Part shown: positions 6,803-16,806 of the stretch, one piece after another
Position numbering within the stretch: the first letter of the stretch is position 1
Layout: each line of letters opens with the position of its first letter
Position numbers and translations under genes: made by a program
The notes under the pieces: model-generated
Database searches by the model: none
What the model saw: only the letters and a program-made list of their open reading frames with translations
What the model was told of the DNA's origin: nothing
NCBI GenBank assembly: GCA_016209145.1
Contig: JACQWT010000078.1
Location: 1-32,405, forward strand
Length of the DNA: 32,405 bases
DNA from: Deltaproteobacteria bacterium
Lineage (GTDB): Bacteria; Myxococcota_A; Polyangia; Polyangiales; Polyangiaceae
Direction of reading: 5' to 3'

Positions 6803-9800
6803 TTGATCCCCTCGGTCCTTGCCCACCAGGTCCGTCTGGGTGTGGAGGACTTCCTCCGCACCACGTTCCCGGTCTCGAGCCCCTTCTTCGCGGAGATGCT
6901 CGAGCGGCTGCTGCGAACGGACGGGAGCGTCTTTCGGGGGCCGTACCTGTCGATCCAGCTCCCGTTCCTGCAGGAAAAGAGGGACGGCGAGCACTTCCCC
7001 GACGTGCCGCTCGGGTTCGCGCCCTACCTGCACCAGGAGCTGGCGTTCGCGCGGCTCCGCGGCCCGAGCCCCCGGTCCACCATCGTCGCGACCGGCACCG
7101 GCTCGGGCAAGACGGAGTGCTTCCTGTGGCCCATCCTCGACCCCTGCTACCGGCACCGGAACGAGCCGGGCGTCAAGGCCATCATCGTCTACCCGATGAA
7201 CGCGCTCGCCAGCGACCAGGCCGGCCGCCTGGCGCGGGTCATCTGGCAGAGCCCGAAGCTCCGGGGCAAGGTCACCGCGGGCCTGTTCGTCGGCCAGAGC
7301 GACGCGACGTCGACGCACGTCTTGACCGAGACGGGCATCATCACGAGCCGGCAGACGCAGCGGCTGAGCCCGCCGCACATCCTGCTCACGAACTACAAGA
7401 TGCTCGACTACCTGCTGGTGCGGCCCAGGGACTTCCCCCTGTGGGCGCAAAACGGCCCGGAGACCCTGCGCTACCTCGTGGTGGACGAGCTGCACACCTT
7501 CGACGGCGCGCAGGGCACGGATCTCGCCTGCCTCGTGCGCCGGCTCAAGGCCCGGCTCCGCGCGCCCAAGGAGCAGCTTTGCTGCGTCGGGACCTCGGCC
7601 ACGCTCGGCGAGGGCTCCGAGCCGGGCAAGCTGCTCGCCTACGCCTCGCAGATCTTTGGCGAGCCCTTCGACGTGGGCTCCGTGGTCACCGAGCAGCGAC
7701 AGAGCGCCGGGAAGTTCCTGGAGAGCGCGCTCATCGCCAGGCTCGTGCTGCCCGCTCGAGACCGGGCCGAGAGGCTGGATCCCGCTAGCTACGAGCGGCA
7801 CTCGGACTACGTGCGCGCGCAGCACGAGCTGTGGCTCGGCACGGCGCTTTCCGAGGCACAGTACGCCGAGCCAGGCTGGCGCCTGGCCCTGCCCGAGGCG
7901 CTGAAGGGGCACCTCTTCTTCCAGAACGTGCTCGAGGCGCTCGGGGGCCGGCCCACGAGCTACGCTGACCTGCTCCGCCGGCTCGAGAAGGTCACGCCCG
8001 AGCTACGGTCGGCCGACCGCCAGTACGGGGAGAAGCTGCTCGACAGCCTGCTCGCGCTCGTGTCCGAGGCGCGCGTGCCCGCCGTCCGGGCCGCCGGAGC
8101 CGAGAGACTGGAGCCGTTCCTCCACGTGCGCGTGCAGCTCTGGCTGCGCGAGCTGCGGCGCATGGTGGCCGAGGTGGCGGCGAAGCCCACGTTGCGCTTC
8201 GCCGACGACCTCACCGACGAGCAGCTCGACGCGCACCTGCCCGTGGTCCACTGCCGGGAGTGCGGCGCCATGGGCTGGGCCGGCACCAAGCGCCAGGGCG
8301 AGGGCAAGATCCGCGGCGACCTGCAGGCCTTCTACGTGGCCTTCTTCACCCACAGCCCCAACGTGATCTTCCTCTTCCCGGAGCCCGACGGGCAGCGCAC
8401 CGACAGCCTGGAGGCACTGCCGCGCAAGCTCTGCCTCGACTGCCGGCGGCTTGCCGCCAGCCCCGAGGCCAAGGTCTGCCCGTCGTGCGGTCACCCCGAC
8501 CTCGTGCTCGTGCAGATCCCCGACTCGCGCGAGAAGCGCAACGGACGCTTCGTCGGCCTGCACGATTGCCCCTACTGCCGCGGGTCCAACTGCCTCACCA
8601 TCCTGGGCTCGCGGGCGGCGAGCCTCACGAGCGTGCTCGTGGCGCAGCTCTTCTCGTCGCCGTTCAACGACGACAAGAAGCTCTTGACGTTCTCCGACTC
8701 GGTGCAGGACGCCGCGCACCGCGCGGGCTTCTTCGCGGCCCGCACCTTCCGGTTCACCCTGCGCGCGGCCTTGCAGCAGCTCCTGATGACCGAGGGCGAA
8801 GGCCAGCGCCTGTCCGACCTGCCGGAACGGTTCTGCGCCTACTGGCGGGCCCGCCTGGGGAGCGATCTGGCCTTCGTCTCCACCTTCCTCGCGCCGGACA
8901 TGGCCTGGATGGAGGAGCACGACCGCATGCGCAAGCTCGGCAAGGTGGACGCCGGCGGCGCATTCCTGCACGACATCCAGAGCCGGCTCGGCTGGGAGAT
9001 CCACGCGGAGTGCGGCTACAACTCCCGTATCGGCCGCACGCTCGAGAAGACGAGCTGCTCGGTGGCGCACGTCGATCCGGGGCTGCTCGACCAGGCCGTG
9101 GCGCGGCTGCTCGAGCCGCTGCGCAACGAGATCGGACCCCTGCGCGAGCTAGACGGGCACGCGCTGAGAACCCTGCTCCTCGGTCTCGTCACCCACCTGC
9201 GGACCGAGGGTGCCGTCCTTCACCCCGTGCTCGATGGGTACGTGCAGCAGGAGGGCAACATCTTCGTCCTGAACCACGTGCACTGGATGCCGAACACGGG
9301 CGAGTATGCCCGGGCGCCGGTCTTCCTCGCCACGCGCAGGGACCGCCGCCTGGAGCCCGTGCTCGGCCCGTCGGGCACGACGCCCACCTGGTGCGCGCGC
9401 TGGGCAGACAAGAGCCTCGACCGCCCGGGGCTCGCCCTCGCCGGCGAGACGCAGCGGATCTACGCCCTGGTGCTCCGCACGCTGACCGATCTCGGCGTGC
9501 TGGAGCACCGGCAATCTCACAAGGGCAACAGCATCTGGGGGCTCTCGCCCCTGGTGGCAGGACGCCCCGTGCCTGCGCTTCCACTGCCCCGGCCGCTACG
9601 CCGCCGTGCCGGCGCCTGGCCGGGACTACTACGGCAGGCTCTACGCCCACGGCGACGTCGAGCGCGTGTTCACGGCCGAGCACAGCGGCCTGCTGGCGCG
9701 CGAGGAGCGCGAGGCGATCGAGGCCGAGTTCAAGACGCGGAGCACGGAGCGCCGGCCGTGGTATCCGAACCTGCTCTCGTGCACGCCCACGCTCGAGCTC

Positions 9801-9919
9801 GGGGTCGACATCGGCGATCTGTCGTCGCTCATCCTGTGCTCCGTGCCGCCAGCCCAGGCGAGCTACGTGCAGCGCGTCGGCCGCGCCGGCCGGCGCGACG
9901 GCAACTCGCTCGCCCTTAG
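6803..9919 (+). pseudogene. Large DEAD/DEAH helicase, N-terminal half (frame broken near 9553)
   Basis: The frame begins best at TTG 6803, because GGAGG at 6790-6794 lies 8 nt upstream and the protein then opens IPSVLAHQVRLGVEDFL. Walker A ATGTGSGKT is at 96-104, a YPMNALA motif Ia follows, and motif II is VVDELH near 226. CysxxCys pairs are seen near 482 (CREC), 543-560 (CLDC, CPSC) and 588 (CPYC), forming zinc-ribbon-like inserts. Sequence resembling the helicase runs to GNSIWGLSPL at about 9553; after that the frame reads out-of-register arginine-rich sequence to its stop at 9919. The rest of the helicase continues in the next frame, so the gene is interrupted or the sequence contains an error. 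The family is YprA/MrfA-like helicases with DUF1998, common in DISARM-related defence loci. Confidence 0.8.
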
Positions 9920-12900
9920 CGTGGCCAACGCCCGGCCCCACGATCTCTACTTCTTCGCGGATCCCGAGCAGATGATCGCCGGCCGCATCGAGGCGCCGGG
10001 CGTGTTCCTGGAGGCCTCGGCCGTGCTCGAGCGGCAGCTCACCGCCTACTGCTTCGACCGCTGGGTCGAGACCGGCGTGGACGAGCGGGCCGTCCCCGCG
10101 CGCGTGGGCGCCGTGCTCCGGCAGCTCGAGCCCGAGGACCCGAGCCGCTTCCCGCACAGCTTGCTGCAGCACGTGGAGGCGCATCGCACCGAGCTGCTGG
10201 AGCGGTTCGTCGCCGACTTCGGCCTCGACGGAGCCTCTGCCGCGGCCGCGGGCTGCCGGCGGTTCATGGAAGGCGACGCCAAGGCCGAGGGCTCGCTGCC
10301 CTTCCGCATCCTTAGCCGCCTGCACGAGCTGAACAAGCAGCGCAAGACGCTCGCGGGCAACATCAAGCTCCTCGGCGAGCGGATCCGGCGGAGGCGAGAC
10401 CAAGTCGCCCGCGACCGGAGCCTTGAGGCCGAGCTCGAGGAGCTGGAGCAGGAGCGCGCAGCCCTGCAGCGGCTCGTGGCGTCCATCATGGACCGCGACA
10501 CCTTCAACTTCTTCACCGACGAGGGCCTGCTGCCGAACTACGCCTTCCCCGAGGCCGGCGTCGTCCTGCGCTCGGTCATCTACCGGCGGCGCACCAACCA
10601 GCCGAGCGGCAAGCGCCAGTACGACACCTGGGCGTACGAGTACCAGCGGGCGGCGAGCTCGGCCATCGCCGAGCTGGCTCCGGCCAACCACTTCTTCGCC
10701 GGCAAGCGGAAGGTCGAGATCGACCAGGTGGACATGGCGCTGTCCGACATCGAGACCTGGCGGCTGTGCCCGAGTTGCTCGCACGCCGAGCGGCTCGGCG
10801 AGCAGGAGGAGCAGGCCACGTGCCCTCGCTGTGGCGAGACGAGCTGGGCCGACTCCGGGCAGAAGTGTCAGATGCTCCGGATGCGCCAGGTGTTTGCCAC
10901 CTCCTCCGACCGCCGGAGCTTCATCGGCGACGACGCAGACGATCGAGAGCCCAAGTTCTACGACCGGCAGATGCTGGTCGAGGTCGATCCCGCGAACATC
11001 AGCAAGGCCTACCGGCTCGACTGCGAGGACCTGCCCTTCGGCTTCGAGCTCCTGAGCCGCGCCACGTTCCGCGAGGTGAACTTCGGCGAGAAGGGCGACC
11101 AGGGGTCGCTCATGGGCGTGGCAGGCGTGAGCCAGCCCCGACGCGGGTTCGAGATCTGCCGCCACTGCGGCAAGGTGCAGGAGCCGAACAAGCCGGCCCG
11201 CCACGCGCACACCTGTACGGCGCGAGCCCCGGGCGCCGACCAGAACTTCACGCGCTGCGTCTACCTGTACCGGGAGCTCTGCTCCGAGGCGATCCGGATC
11301 CTGCTGCCCGTCGCCGCGTTCGCCGAGTCGGATCGCAAGCTGCACTCCTTCGTGGCCGCGCTGCACCTCGGGCTCAAGCAGCGTTTCGGTGGCAGCATCG
11401 ACCACCTCCAGACGGCCGTGCAGGACGAGCCGGATCCCGGGACCGGCCATCGCAAGCGCTACCTGGTGCTCTGCGACACGGTGCCCGGCGGCACGGGCTA
11501 CCTGAAGCAGCTCATGCTCTCGGGCGGCGAGCCGATCGAGGTGTTCGATCGCGCGCTCGGCGTGCTGACCCGGTGCTCCTGCAACCAGGATCCGGCGCGC
11601 GATGGCTGCTACCGCTGCCTCTATGCCTACCGCCACAGCTACGACATGAAGGAGACCTCGCGCAACGCTGCGGTGGAGCTGTTCTCGGCGGTGGTCGAGC
11701 GGCGCGCCAAGCTGGTCGAGGCGCCGGATCTGCGTGGGATCTCGGTCAACGCCCTGTTCGACAGCGTGCTCGAGGCCAAGTTCGTCGAGGCCTTGGGTCG
11801 CTGCGGCCGCGAGGACCGGCCGGTGGTGATGCGCCGCGAGATCGTCTCGGGCAAGCCTGGCTACTTCTTCAAGATCGGCGAGCGGTCCTACTACATCGAG
11901 CCGCAGGTCGAGCTCGGGCCGGGAGACGGCGTGGCCGCTGCGAGCCGTGCCGACTTCGTCATCCGCCCCGCCACCACCCGCGCCGGCGCCCTGCCCATCG
12001 CGGTGTTCACCGACGGCTTGGCCCACCACAAGGACCGCGTCGGCAAGGACACGGCGCAGCGGCTGGCGATCGTGCGCTCGCGCAAGCTGCTCGTCTGGTC
12101 GCTCACCTGGAAGGACGTGGACCGCGAGCTCCGCAGCCAAGCTGACCACTTCGCCAACTACCTCGACCCGGCCGACAAGCCGAGCCCCGCGGTCTTCGCG
12201 CAGCTCGCCCATGGCTTCGGCGCCGAGGGCCTGCGCGACGCGAACGGCGAGAGCAGCTTCGCCTGGCTCGTCCGCCTGCTCGCCCATCCCGAGCCCGAGA
12301 GCTGCCTGCGGGCCTGGAGAGCCTACGCGTTCGTGCACGCGCTCATGCTCACCGACATCCAGGCATTTGCGGCCGCCGCAGCCGCGGAAAGCTGGCGGAA
12401 GCGTCTCGACGAAGCCTTCGGTGGTGACCTCGGCGCCGAGCTCACCGCGGCCGAGCCGTCGCTGCTCGGCCTCTACGAGCGGGAGGGCCCGAAGAAGGCA
12501 CGGCTCGTCCGCGCCTTCGCGTCCGTGGAGCAGGCGGCCGTCCAGGAGCAGACCTTCGACGCCATGCGCATCGGCGTCTACCTGCACGACACGCCGGAGG
12601 CCAGGGAGCGAGCGGACTTCGAGGCCATCTGGACCGGATTCCTGCGCCTCGGCAACCTCTTCCAGTTCCTGCCGCGCTTCGTTTTCGTGACCGCGAGCGG
12701 GCTCGAGGCCGACGCGTACGGCTTGCTGCCCCCGGCCCCGCCCTTGCTTGCCCCGCCCGGCCCGGAGCCCGACCCGTGGGACGACATCCGCGACACCACC
12801 GACCCACGCCTGCATCCGCTGCTCGCGAGGCTGGCCGAGCGGCGCTGGCCGCTGCCGGCCGACCCGCCGCTCGAGCTGGTGGACGAGAGCGGCGAGACCA

Positions 12901-13073
12901 TCGCCGAGGCGGAGCTCGGCTGGCCCGAGCTGCGCCTCGCCGTGCTCGATGGCCCCCAGCTCGTGCGCGCGAGCCGGTTCGAGGCGCGGGGCTGGAGGGT
13001 CTTCGCCGCGGACGACGTCGTGGACAGGCCCGAGCTGCTGCTCGAGGCGCATCAGCCTGGAGACAAGCCATGA
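9552..13073 (+). pseudogene. Large DEAD/DEAH helicase, C-terminal half with DUF1998-like and nuclease-like regions
   Basis: This frame resumes the helicase with PCLRFHCPGRY from 9552; the first in-frame start-like codon is GTG 9606. It carries motif V/VI (CTPTLELGVDIG, then YVQRVGRAGR) at 9778-9900, a charged coiled coil near 10380-10480, a zinc ribbon (CPSC...CPRC) near 10766-10840, and a DUF1998/MrfA-type region with DTVPGGTGYL and four clustered cysteines (CSCNQDPARDGCYRC) near 11475-11620. The last 450 residues include ASRADFVIRP and IAVFTDGLAHH, which recall Vsr/PD-(D/E)xK-type endonuclease folds. Residues expected between GLSPL and WQDAPC, about 25-30 including a first Cys pair as I remember the family, appear to be missing. 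The ATGA overlap with the next gene keeps the two coupled. Confidence 0.8.
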
Positions 13074-15250
13074 CCAACACTGCGAAGAAGCTCACCGTTG
13101 CGGTCGGCTCCGACTTCCTCTCGGGGTTTGCCCGGATCCCCCGGAACCAGCAGGCGAAGGTGCTGACCTTCATCAACAAGTTCCGGGCCGACCCGACGCT
13201 CCCGGGCATCCACTACGAGAAGCTGAAGCACGCGCGGGATCCGAACCTGTGCTCGGTGCGTATCGACCAGGCATACCGGGGCATCGTGCTCAGGCCCGAG
13301 GGCGAGAGCGTCTACGTGCTCCTGTGGGTCGACAACCACGACAAGGCCTACGACTGGGCCCGGAACAAGGTGTGCAGCGTGCACCCGGAGACGGGCAGCC
13401 TGCAGGTCATACCCGTCGAGGAGGGAGCGCCGCAGATCGCACCCGCCCCGGCGCCGCAGCCCGGCCTGTTCGACGGCTTCGACGACTCGGCCGTCACCAG
13501 CCTCGGCGTGCCCGCGCTGCTGCTGCCGGTGGTGCGCAGCATGAAGGCCGAGGCCGACCTGGATCGCCTGGCGTCGGACCTCCCGCAGGAGGCCGCCGAA
13601 GCGCTCTACATGCTGGCCGCGGGCTACACCCTCGACGAGGTCCGCCAGGAGATGGACCTGCCCGCCGCCGCGACGCGGGTCGATCCGCAGGACTTCGCCA
13701 CCGCCCTCGGGCGGCCCGACTCCAAGCGGCGCTTCTTCGTCGTGGAGGATGAGCAGGAGCTGGCCGAGATGCTCAACGCGCCGCTCGAGAAGTGGCGCGT
13801 GTTCCTCCACCCCTCGCAGCGCAAGCTCGTGGAGAACGACTGGAACGGGCCGGTGCGGGTGCTCGGCGGCGCCGGCACCGGCAAGACGGTCGTCGCCATG
13901 CACCGGGCAAAGTGGCTCGCCACCAGGAAGTACGCCGGGCCCGACGACCGCATCCTGTTCACGACCTTCACCCGGAACCTGGCCGCCGACATCCGGGACA
14001 ACCTGGCCAAGATCTGCCCCGACGACGCGATGAAGCGCATCGAGGTCGTCAACCTCGATCGATGGGTGGACAAGTTTCTCCGGGCCAACGGCTACGGCCA
14101 CAGGATCGTCTACGACAACGACGTCGGGGAGCACTGGAAGCAGGCGCTGCTCGTGGCGCCGCCGGACCTAGGGCTCGGCCAGTCCTTCTACCGCGAGGAG
14201 TGGGAGCTGGTGATCCAGCCGCAGTCGGCGGAGACGCTGGAGGACTACCAGCGGGCCAGCCGCGTCGGCCGCGGCACGAGGCTCAGCCGCAAGCAGCGCA
14301 AGCAGATCTGGCCGGTGTTCGAGGAGTACCGGGCGGCCTTGAACGGGGCGGGGCTGCGCGAGGCCCCGGACGCCATGCGCGACGCGAGCCGACTACTCGG
14401 GGCGCGCGACGCCGCGCCGCGGTACAAGGCCGTGGTGGTGGACGAGGCCCAGGACATGGGTCCGCAGGCCTTCGCGCTCGTGCGCGCGCTCCTGCCCCGC
14501 GGCGAGGACCATCCCTGCCTCTTCATCGTCGGCGACGCCCACCAGCGGATCTACCGGCACAAGGTGGTGCTCAGCCGCTGCGGCATCGACATCCGCGGTC
14601 GTGGCAAGAAGCTCAGGATCAACTACCGCACCACGGAGGAGACCCGCCGCTGGGCCGTACGCCTGCTCGATGGCATGTCGGTCGACGATCTCGACGACGG
14701 AGCCGACGACCAGAAGGGCTACCGCTCGTTGCTGCACGGAGTCGAGCCCCAACTCGGGCACTTCGCGTCATTCGACCAGGAGGTGGCGGCGATCCACGAG
14801 CACCTCGGTCGCGTCCAGGCCGACGGCGCCGAGCTCGCCTCGTGCTGCCTCGTGACAAGGACTCACGACCTGCTCGACCAGTACGCGGCCAAGCTCGGCA
14901 CGAAGGGCATCAAGACCTACCGCGTGCGCCGCTCCGAGCCCGAGGACCGGCGCGCCCCTGGCCTCCGGCTCGCCACCATGCACCGCGTCAAGGGCCTGGA
15001 GTTCGACCACGTGATCATCGCGAGCGTGCGCGACGCCGTCGTGCCCCTCGACGTGGCCGATCTCGAGTCGGAGGACCCCGTGGTCAGACGCGAGGCCGAG
15101 AGCCACGAGCGCGCGCTGTTGCACGTGGCGGCTACCCGAGCGAAGAAGGAGGTCCTGGTGACGGGCTTCGGCAAGCCGAGCCGCTTCCTGGTCTCCGCAG
15201 CACCAGCGGCGGGCCGGGCCGGGGCAAGGGAGGCGGCGGAGCCGACGTGA
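13070..15250 (+). CDS. UvrD/Rep-type helicase with N-terminal RelE-like domain
   Basis: This 726-aa protein starts at ATG 13070, overlapping the helicase stop by 4 nt with GGAG 7 nt upstream. Residues 1-110 look like a RelE/ParE fold: a helix pair (ARIPRNQQAKVLTFINKFRA), then KHARDPNLCSVRI, YRGIVLR and YVLLWVDNHDKAYDWA strands. Superfamily 1 helicase motifs follow: Walker A GGAGTGKT near 265-272, DEAQD near 456-460, INYRTTEE near 520, TMHRVKGLEF near 637 and HVAATRAKKEV near 684. It probably translocates on single-stranded DNA with 3'-5' polarity, as the family does. The RelE-like part may bind RNA or ribosomes or be a regulatory remnant. The cluster with a DUF1998 helicase and a methyltransferase tail suggests phage defence (inference). 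Confidence 0.85.
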   Translation: MTNTAKKLTVAVGSDFLSGFARIPRNQQAKVLTFINKFRADPTLPGIHYEKLKHARDPNLCSVRIDQAYRGIVLRPEGESVYVLLWVDNHDKAYDWARNKVCSVHPETGSLQVIPVEEGAPQIAPAPAPQPGLFDGFDDSAVTSLGVPALLLPVVRSMKAEADLDRLASDLPQEAAEALYMLAAGYTLDEVRQEMDLPAAATRVDPQDFATALGRPDSKRRFFVVEDEQELAEMLNAPLEKWRVFLHPSQRKLVENDWNGPVRVLGGAGTGKTVVAMHRAKWLATRKYAGPDDRILFTTFTRNLAADIRDNLAKICPDDAMKRIEVVNLDRWVDKFLRANGYGHRIVYDNDVGEHWKQALLVAPPDLGLGQSFYREEWELVIQPQSAETLEDYQRASRVGRGTRLSRKQRKQIWPVFEEYRAALNGAGLREAPDAMRDASRLLGARDAAPRYKAVVVDEAQDMGPQAFALVRALLPRGEDHPCLFIVGDAHQRIYRHKVVLSRCGIDIRGRGKKLRINYRTTEETRRWAVRLLDGMSVDDLDDGADDQKGYRSLLHGVEPQLGHFASFDQEVAAIHEHLGRVQADGAELASCCLVTRTHDLLDQYAAKLGTKGIKTYRVRRSEPEDRRAPGLRLATMHRVKGLEFDHVIIASVRDAVVPLDVADLESEDPVVRREAESHERALLHVAATRAKKEVLVTGFGKPSRFLVSAAPAAGRAGAREAAEPT

Positions 15251-15360
15251 GCATCGCGGGCCGCCACGGCAAGCTGTCCGATCCTGCCTCGCACGACGAA
15301 GAGCGGTGGCAGCGCATCGAAGATCTGCTCACGGCGGACGTGTTGGCGACCGGGTTCTCG
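15247..15360 (+). pseudogene. 5' stub of the next gene in the helicase operon
   Basis: A GTG at 15247 overlaps the UvrD stop (GTGA) and opens a frame reading SIAGRHGKLSDPASHDEERW then RIEDLLTADVLATG. The spacing and the hydrophilic, well-composed sequence look like an authentic coupled start, and the RIEDLLTADV segment resembles N-termini of proteins encoded beside DUF1998 helicases as I remember them. From about 15350 the frame becomes low-quality sequence overlapping the small gene at 15377, so only around 38 codons survive. This is inference from composition, overlap and recalled pattern. Confidence 0.4.
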
Positions 15361-15368
15361 GGTAGAAT
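15341..15368 (+). promoter_or_regulatory. Predicted leaderless promoter of the 54-aa gene
   Basis: A near-consensus -10 TAGAAT (15363-15368) lies 8 nt before the ATG at 15377, so transcription should begin at or just before the start codon. The best -35 at usable spacing is the weak TGTTGG (15341-15346, 16-nt spacer). Confidence 0.5.
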
Positions 15369-15376
15369 TTCGGTCC

Positions 15377-15541
15377 ATGACCACGCTGGGACCGGGCTCG
15401 CGCGTGCAGGTGATGTGGCAGGACGGGCGCATCTATGGCGCGACGGTGCTGCGCTTCGACGGCCAGGGCTACGCCATTCGCTGGGACGACGGGCTGGGCG
15501 AGGAGATCCGTCAGGCCCACCATCTCAAGACGATGCGCTGA
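15377..15541 (+). CDS. 54-aa Tudor/SH3-like small protein
   Basis: ATG 15377 to TGA 15539-15541 encodes 54 residues. The sequence alternates [33 protein letters not shown] and a short C-terminal helix, the strand pattern of a Tudor, Agenet or KOW-like beta-barrel (V-x-V-x-W-x-D-G-x-x-Y-x-A-x-V). Such domains bind nucleic acid or peptides. There is no Shine-Dalgarno; the -10 element ends 8 nt upstream, which implies leaderless translation. It is separate from the decayed helicase operon before it and lies 76 nt before dnaJ. The function is unknown. Confidence comes from composition, promoter and fold pattern rather than a known family. Confidence 0.65.
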   Translation: MTTLGPGSRVQVMWQDGRIYGATVLRFDGQGYAIRWDDGLGEEIRQAHHLKTMR

Positions 15542-15617
15542 TCGCCACCGGGCGCCCGGCCATCGCCGCTGGTCGCCAGCCGTTGGGCCAGGAGCATCTG
15601 GCTGCCGCGTGCGCGCC

Positions 15618-15914
15618 ATGGGCCGCGGTGCTATCAGCGCAGGGGTGAAGGATCCCTACGACGTGCTCGGCATCGAGCGCTCGGCCAGCGCGGCCGAGGT
15701 GAAGAGCGCCTTCCGCAAGCTCGCGGCCAAGCACCATCCCGACAAGAACCCGGGGGATCCGGGCGCGACGCAGCGCTTCAAGGAGCTGAACGCCGCCTTC
15801 CAGATCTTGAAGGACCCGAAGAAGCGCGCCCTGTACGACCGCTTCGGTCAGGCCGGCGTGCGCGAGGGCGGCGGCGCCGGGCCTTTCGGGTCGGGGGCAT
15901 GCCGATCGATCTGA
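15618..15914 (+). pseudogene. dnaJ: DnaJ J-domain part (frameshifted from the rest)
   Basis: The ATG at 15618 opens a J domain: [20 protein letters not shown], then the HPD motif at 40-42 ([10 protein letters not shown]), ending in YDRFGQAG and a short Gly-rich linker. J domains stimulate Hsp70/DnaK ATPase through HPD. The frame stops at 15912-15914 just after the linker, while the zinc-finger and substrate-binding domains continue in another frame starting at 15899. The switch is at TCGGGGGCATG (15889-15899): one extra G would give Ser-Gly-Gly-Met and restore a single DnaJ of about 380 residues. Either the gene is frameshifted or one G is missing from the sequence. A GTG at 15645-15647 is an alternative start. 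Confidence 0.8.
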
Positions 15915-16762
15915 GCGAGCTCGGCATCGACGGCATCTTCGGCGACCTGCTGGAAGTACTCGGCATCCGGAGCGGGCAGCGCGGGCACGTGCAGCGCCAG
16001 ATCGAGGTGAGCTTCGAGGAAGCGGCCTTCGGCTGCACCAAGACGATCACCTACGAGCGCGTGGCCGAGTGCGACGCCTGCGGCGGAAGCGGCGCCGCGC
16101 CCGGCTCGCGCCCGCGCCGCTGCGCCGAGTGCGACGGCCGGGGGCGCGTGCGCTCCGAGCAGGGGTTCCTGCCCTTCGCCGTGGACCGCTCCTGCCCGCG
16201 CTGTCACGGCACCGGCCGGCTCGTGGACGTACCCTGCCAGAGCTGCGGCGGCGTGGGACTGCGCTCCGGGCCGCACCGCGTCGAGGTCGAGATCCCGGGC
16301 GGCATCGAGAGCGGAACCAGCAGGCGCGTTGACGGCGCCGGCAACGTCGTGCGCCTGCCCGGCCGCGGGCGGCGCGCCGGCGACCTCGAGGTGGTGGTGG
16401 AGGTCAAGCCCCACCCCTTCTTCCGGCGCTCGGGCGACCACGTGCTGTGCTCGCTGCCCATCAGCTTCGCCCAGGCGGTGCTGGGGGCGGAAGTCGAGAT
16501 CCCGACGCTCGACGGCAAGGGCTTCTTGCGGGTGCCGGCGGGCACGCAGCCGGGAACGGTGCTGCGCGTGCGCGGCAAGGGCCTGCCCCGCCGGTTGCGT
16601 GGCGGCCGCGGCGACCAGCTCGTGGAGATCCAGTTGGAGGTGCCCACCGAGCTCAACGAGCGCCAGCGCCAGCTCGTCGCCGAGCTCGCCGAGGAGCTCG
16701 GCCAGGCGGTGCAGCCGCAGCAGCGCACGTTCATGGACAAGCTGCGGGATCTGTTCGAGTAG
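15899..16762 (+). pseudogene. dnaJ: DnaJ zinc-finger and C-terminal part
   Basis: This 287-codon frame holds the four CxxCxGxG repeats of type A DnaJ proteins (CDACGGSG, CAECDGRG, CPRCHGTG, CQSCGGVG), followed by the substrate-binding beta-sandwiches (VEVEIPGGIESGTSRRV; DLEVVVEVKPHPFFRRSGDH) and the dimerisation end (FMDKLRDLFE). It matches the normal DnaJ order and length once joined to the J-domain frame. If the frameshift is real, the ATG at 15899 could give a J-less fragment able to bind substrates but not DnaK. A stem-loop follows 10 nt after the stop. Confidence 0.8.
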
Positions 16763-16772
16763 CCGGCCCTAC

Positions 16773-16798
16773 CGGGGGCCATGCTTACTTGGCCCCCG
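16773..16798 (+). terminator. Stem-loop after dnaJ
   Basis: CGGGGGCCA (16773-16781) and TGGCCCCCG (16790-16798) form a perfect 9-bp stem with an 8-nt loop, 10 nt downstream of the dnaJ stop. No T tract follows, so it may be a GC-rich terminator or a transcript-stabilising hairpin. Confidence 0.5.
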
Positions 16799-16806
16799 CG
16801 CGGCCG

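Noticed and set aside
6520-6864. Minus-strand 114-aa frame in the STAND-helicase gap
   Set aside because: Arginine/serine-rich, overlaps the helicase start and the hairpin element, with no Shine-Dalgarno.
9189-13052. Minus-strand frame of 1287 codons opposite the helicase
   Set aside because: It is an antisense artefact of high GC third positions; all helicase motifs are on the plus strand.
16773-16798. Stem-loop after dnaJ as a CRISPR-like or mobile-element end
   Set aside because: It is a single hairpin with no repeats or transposase nearby; terminator is simpler.
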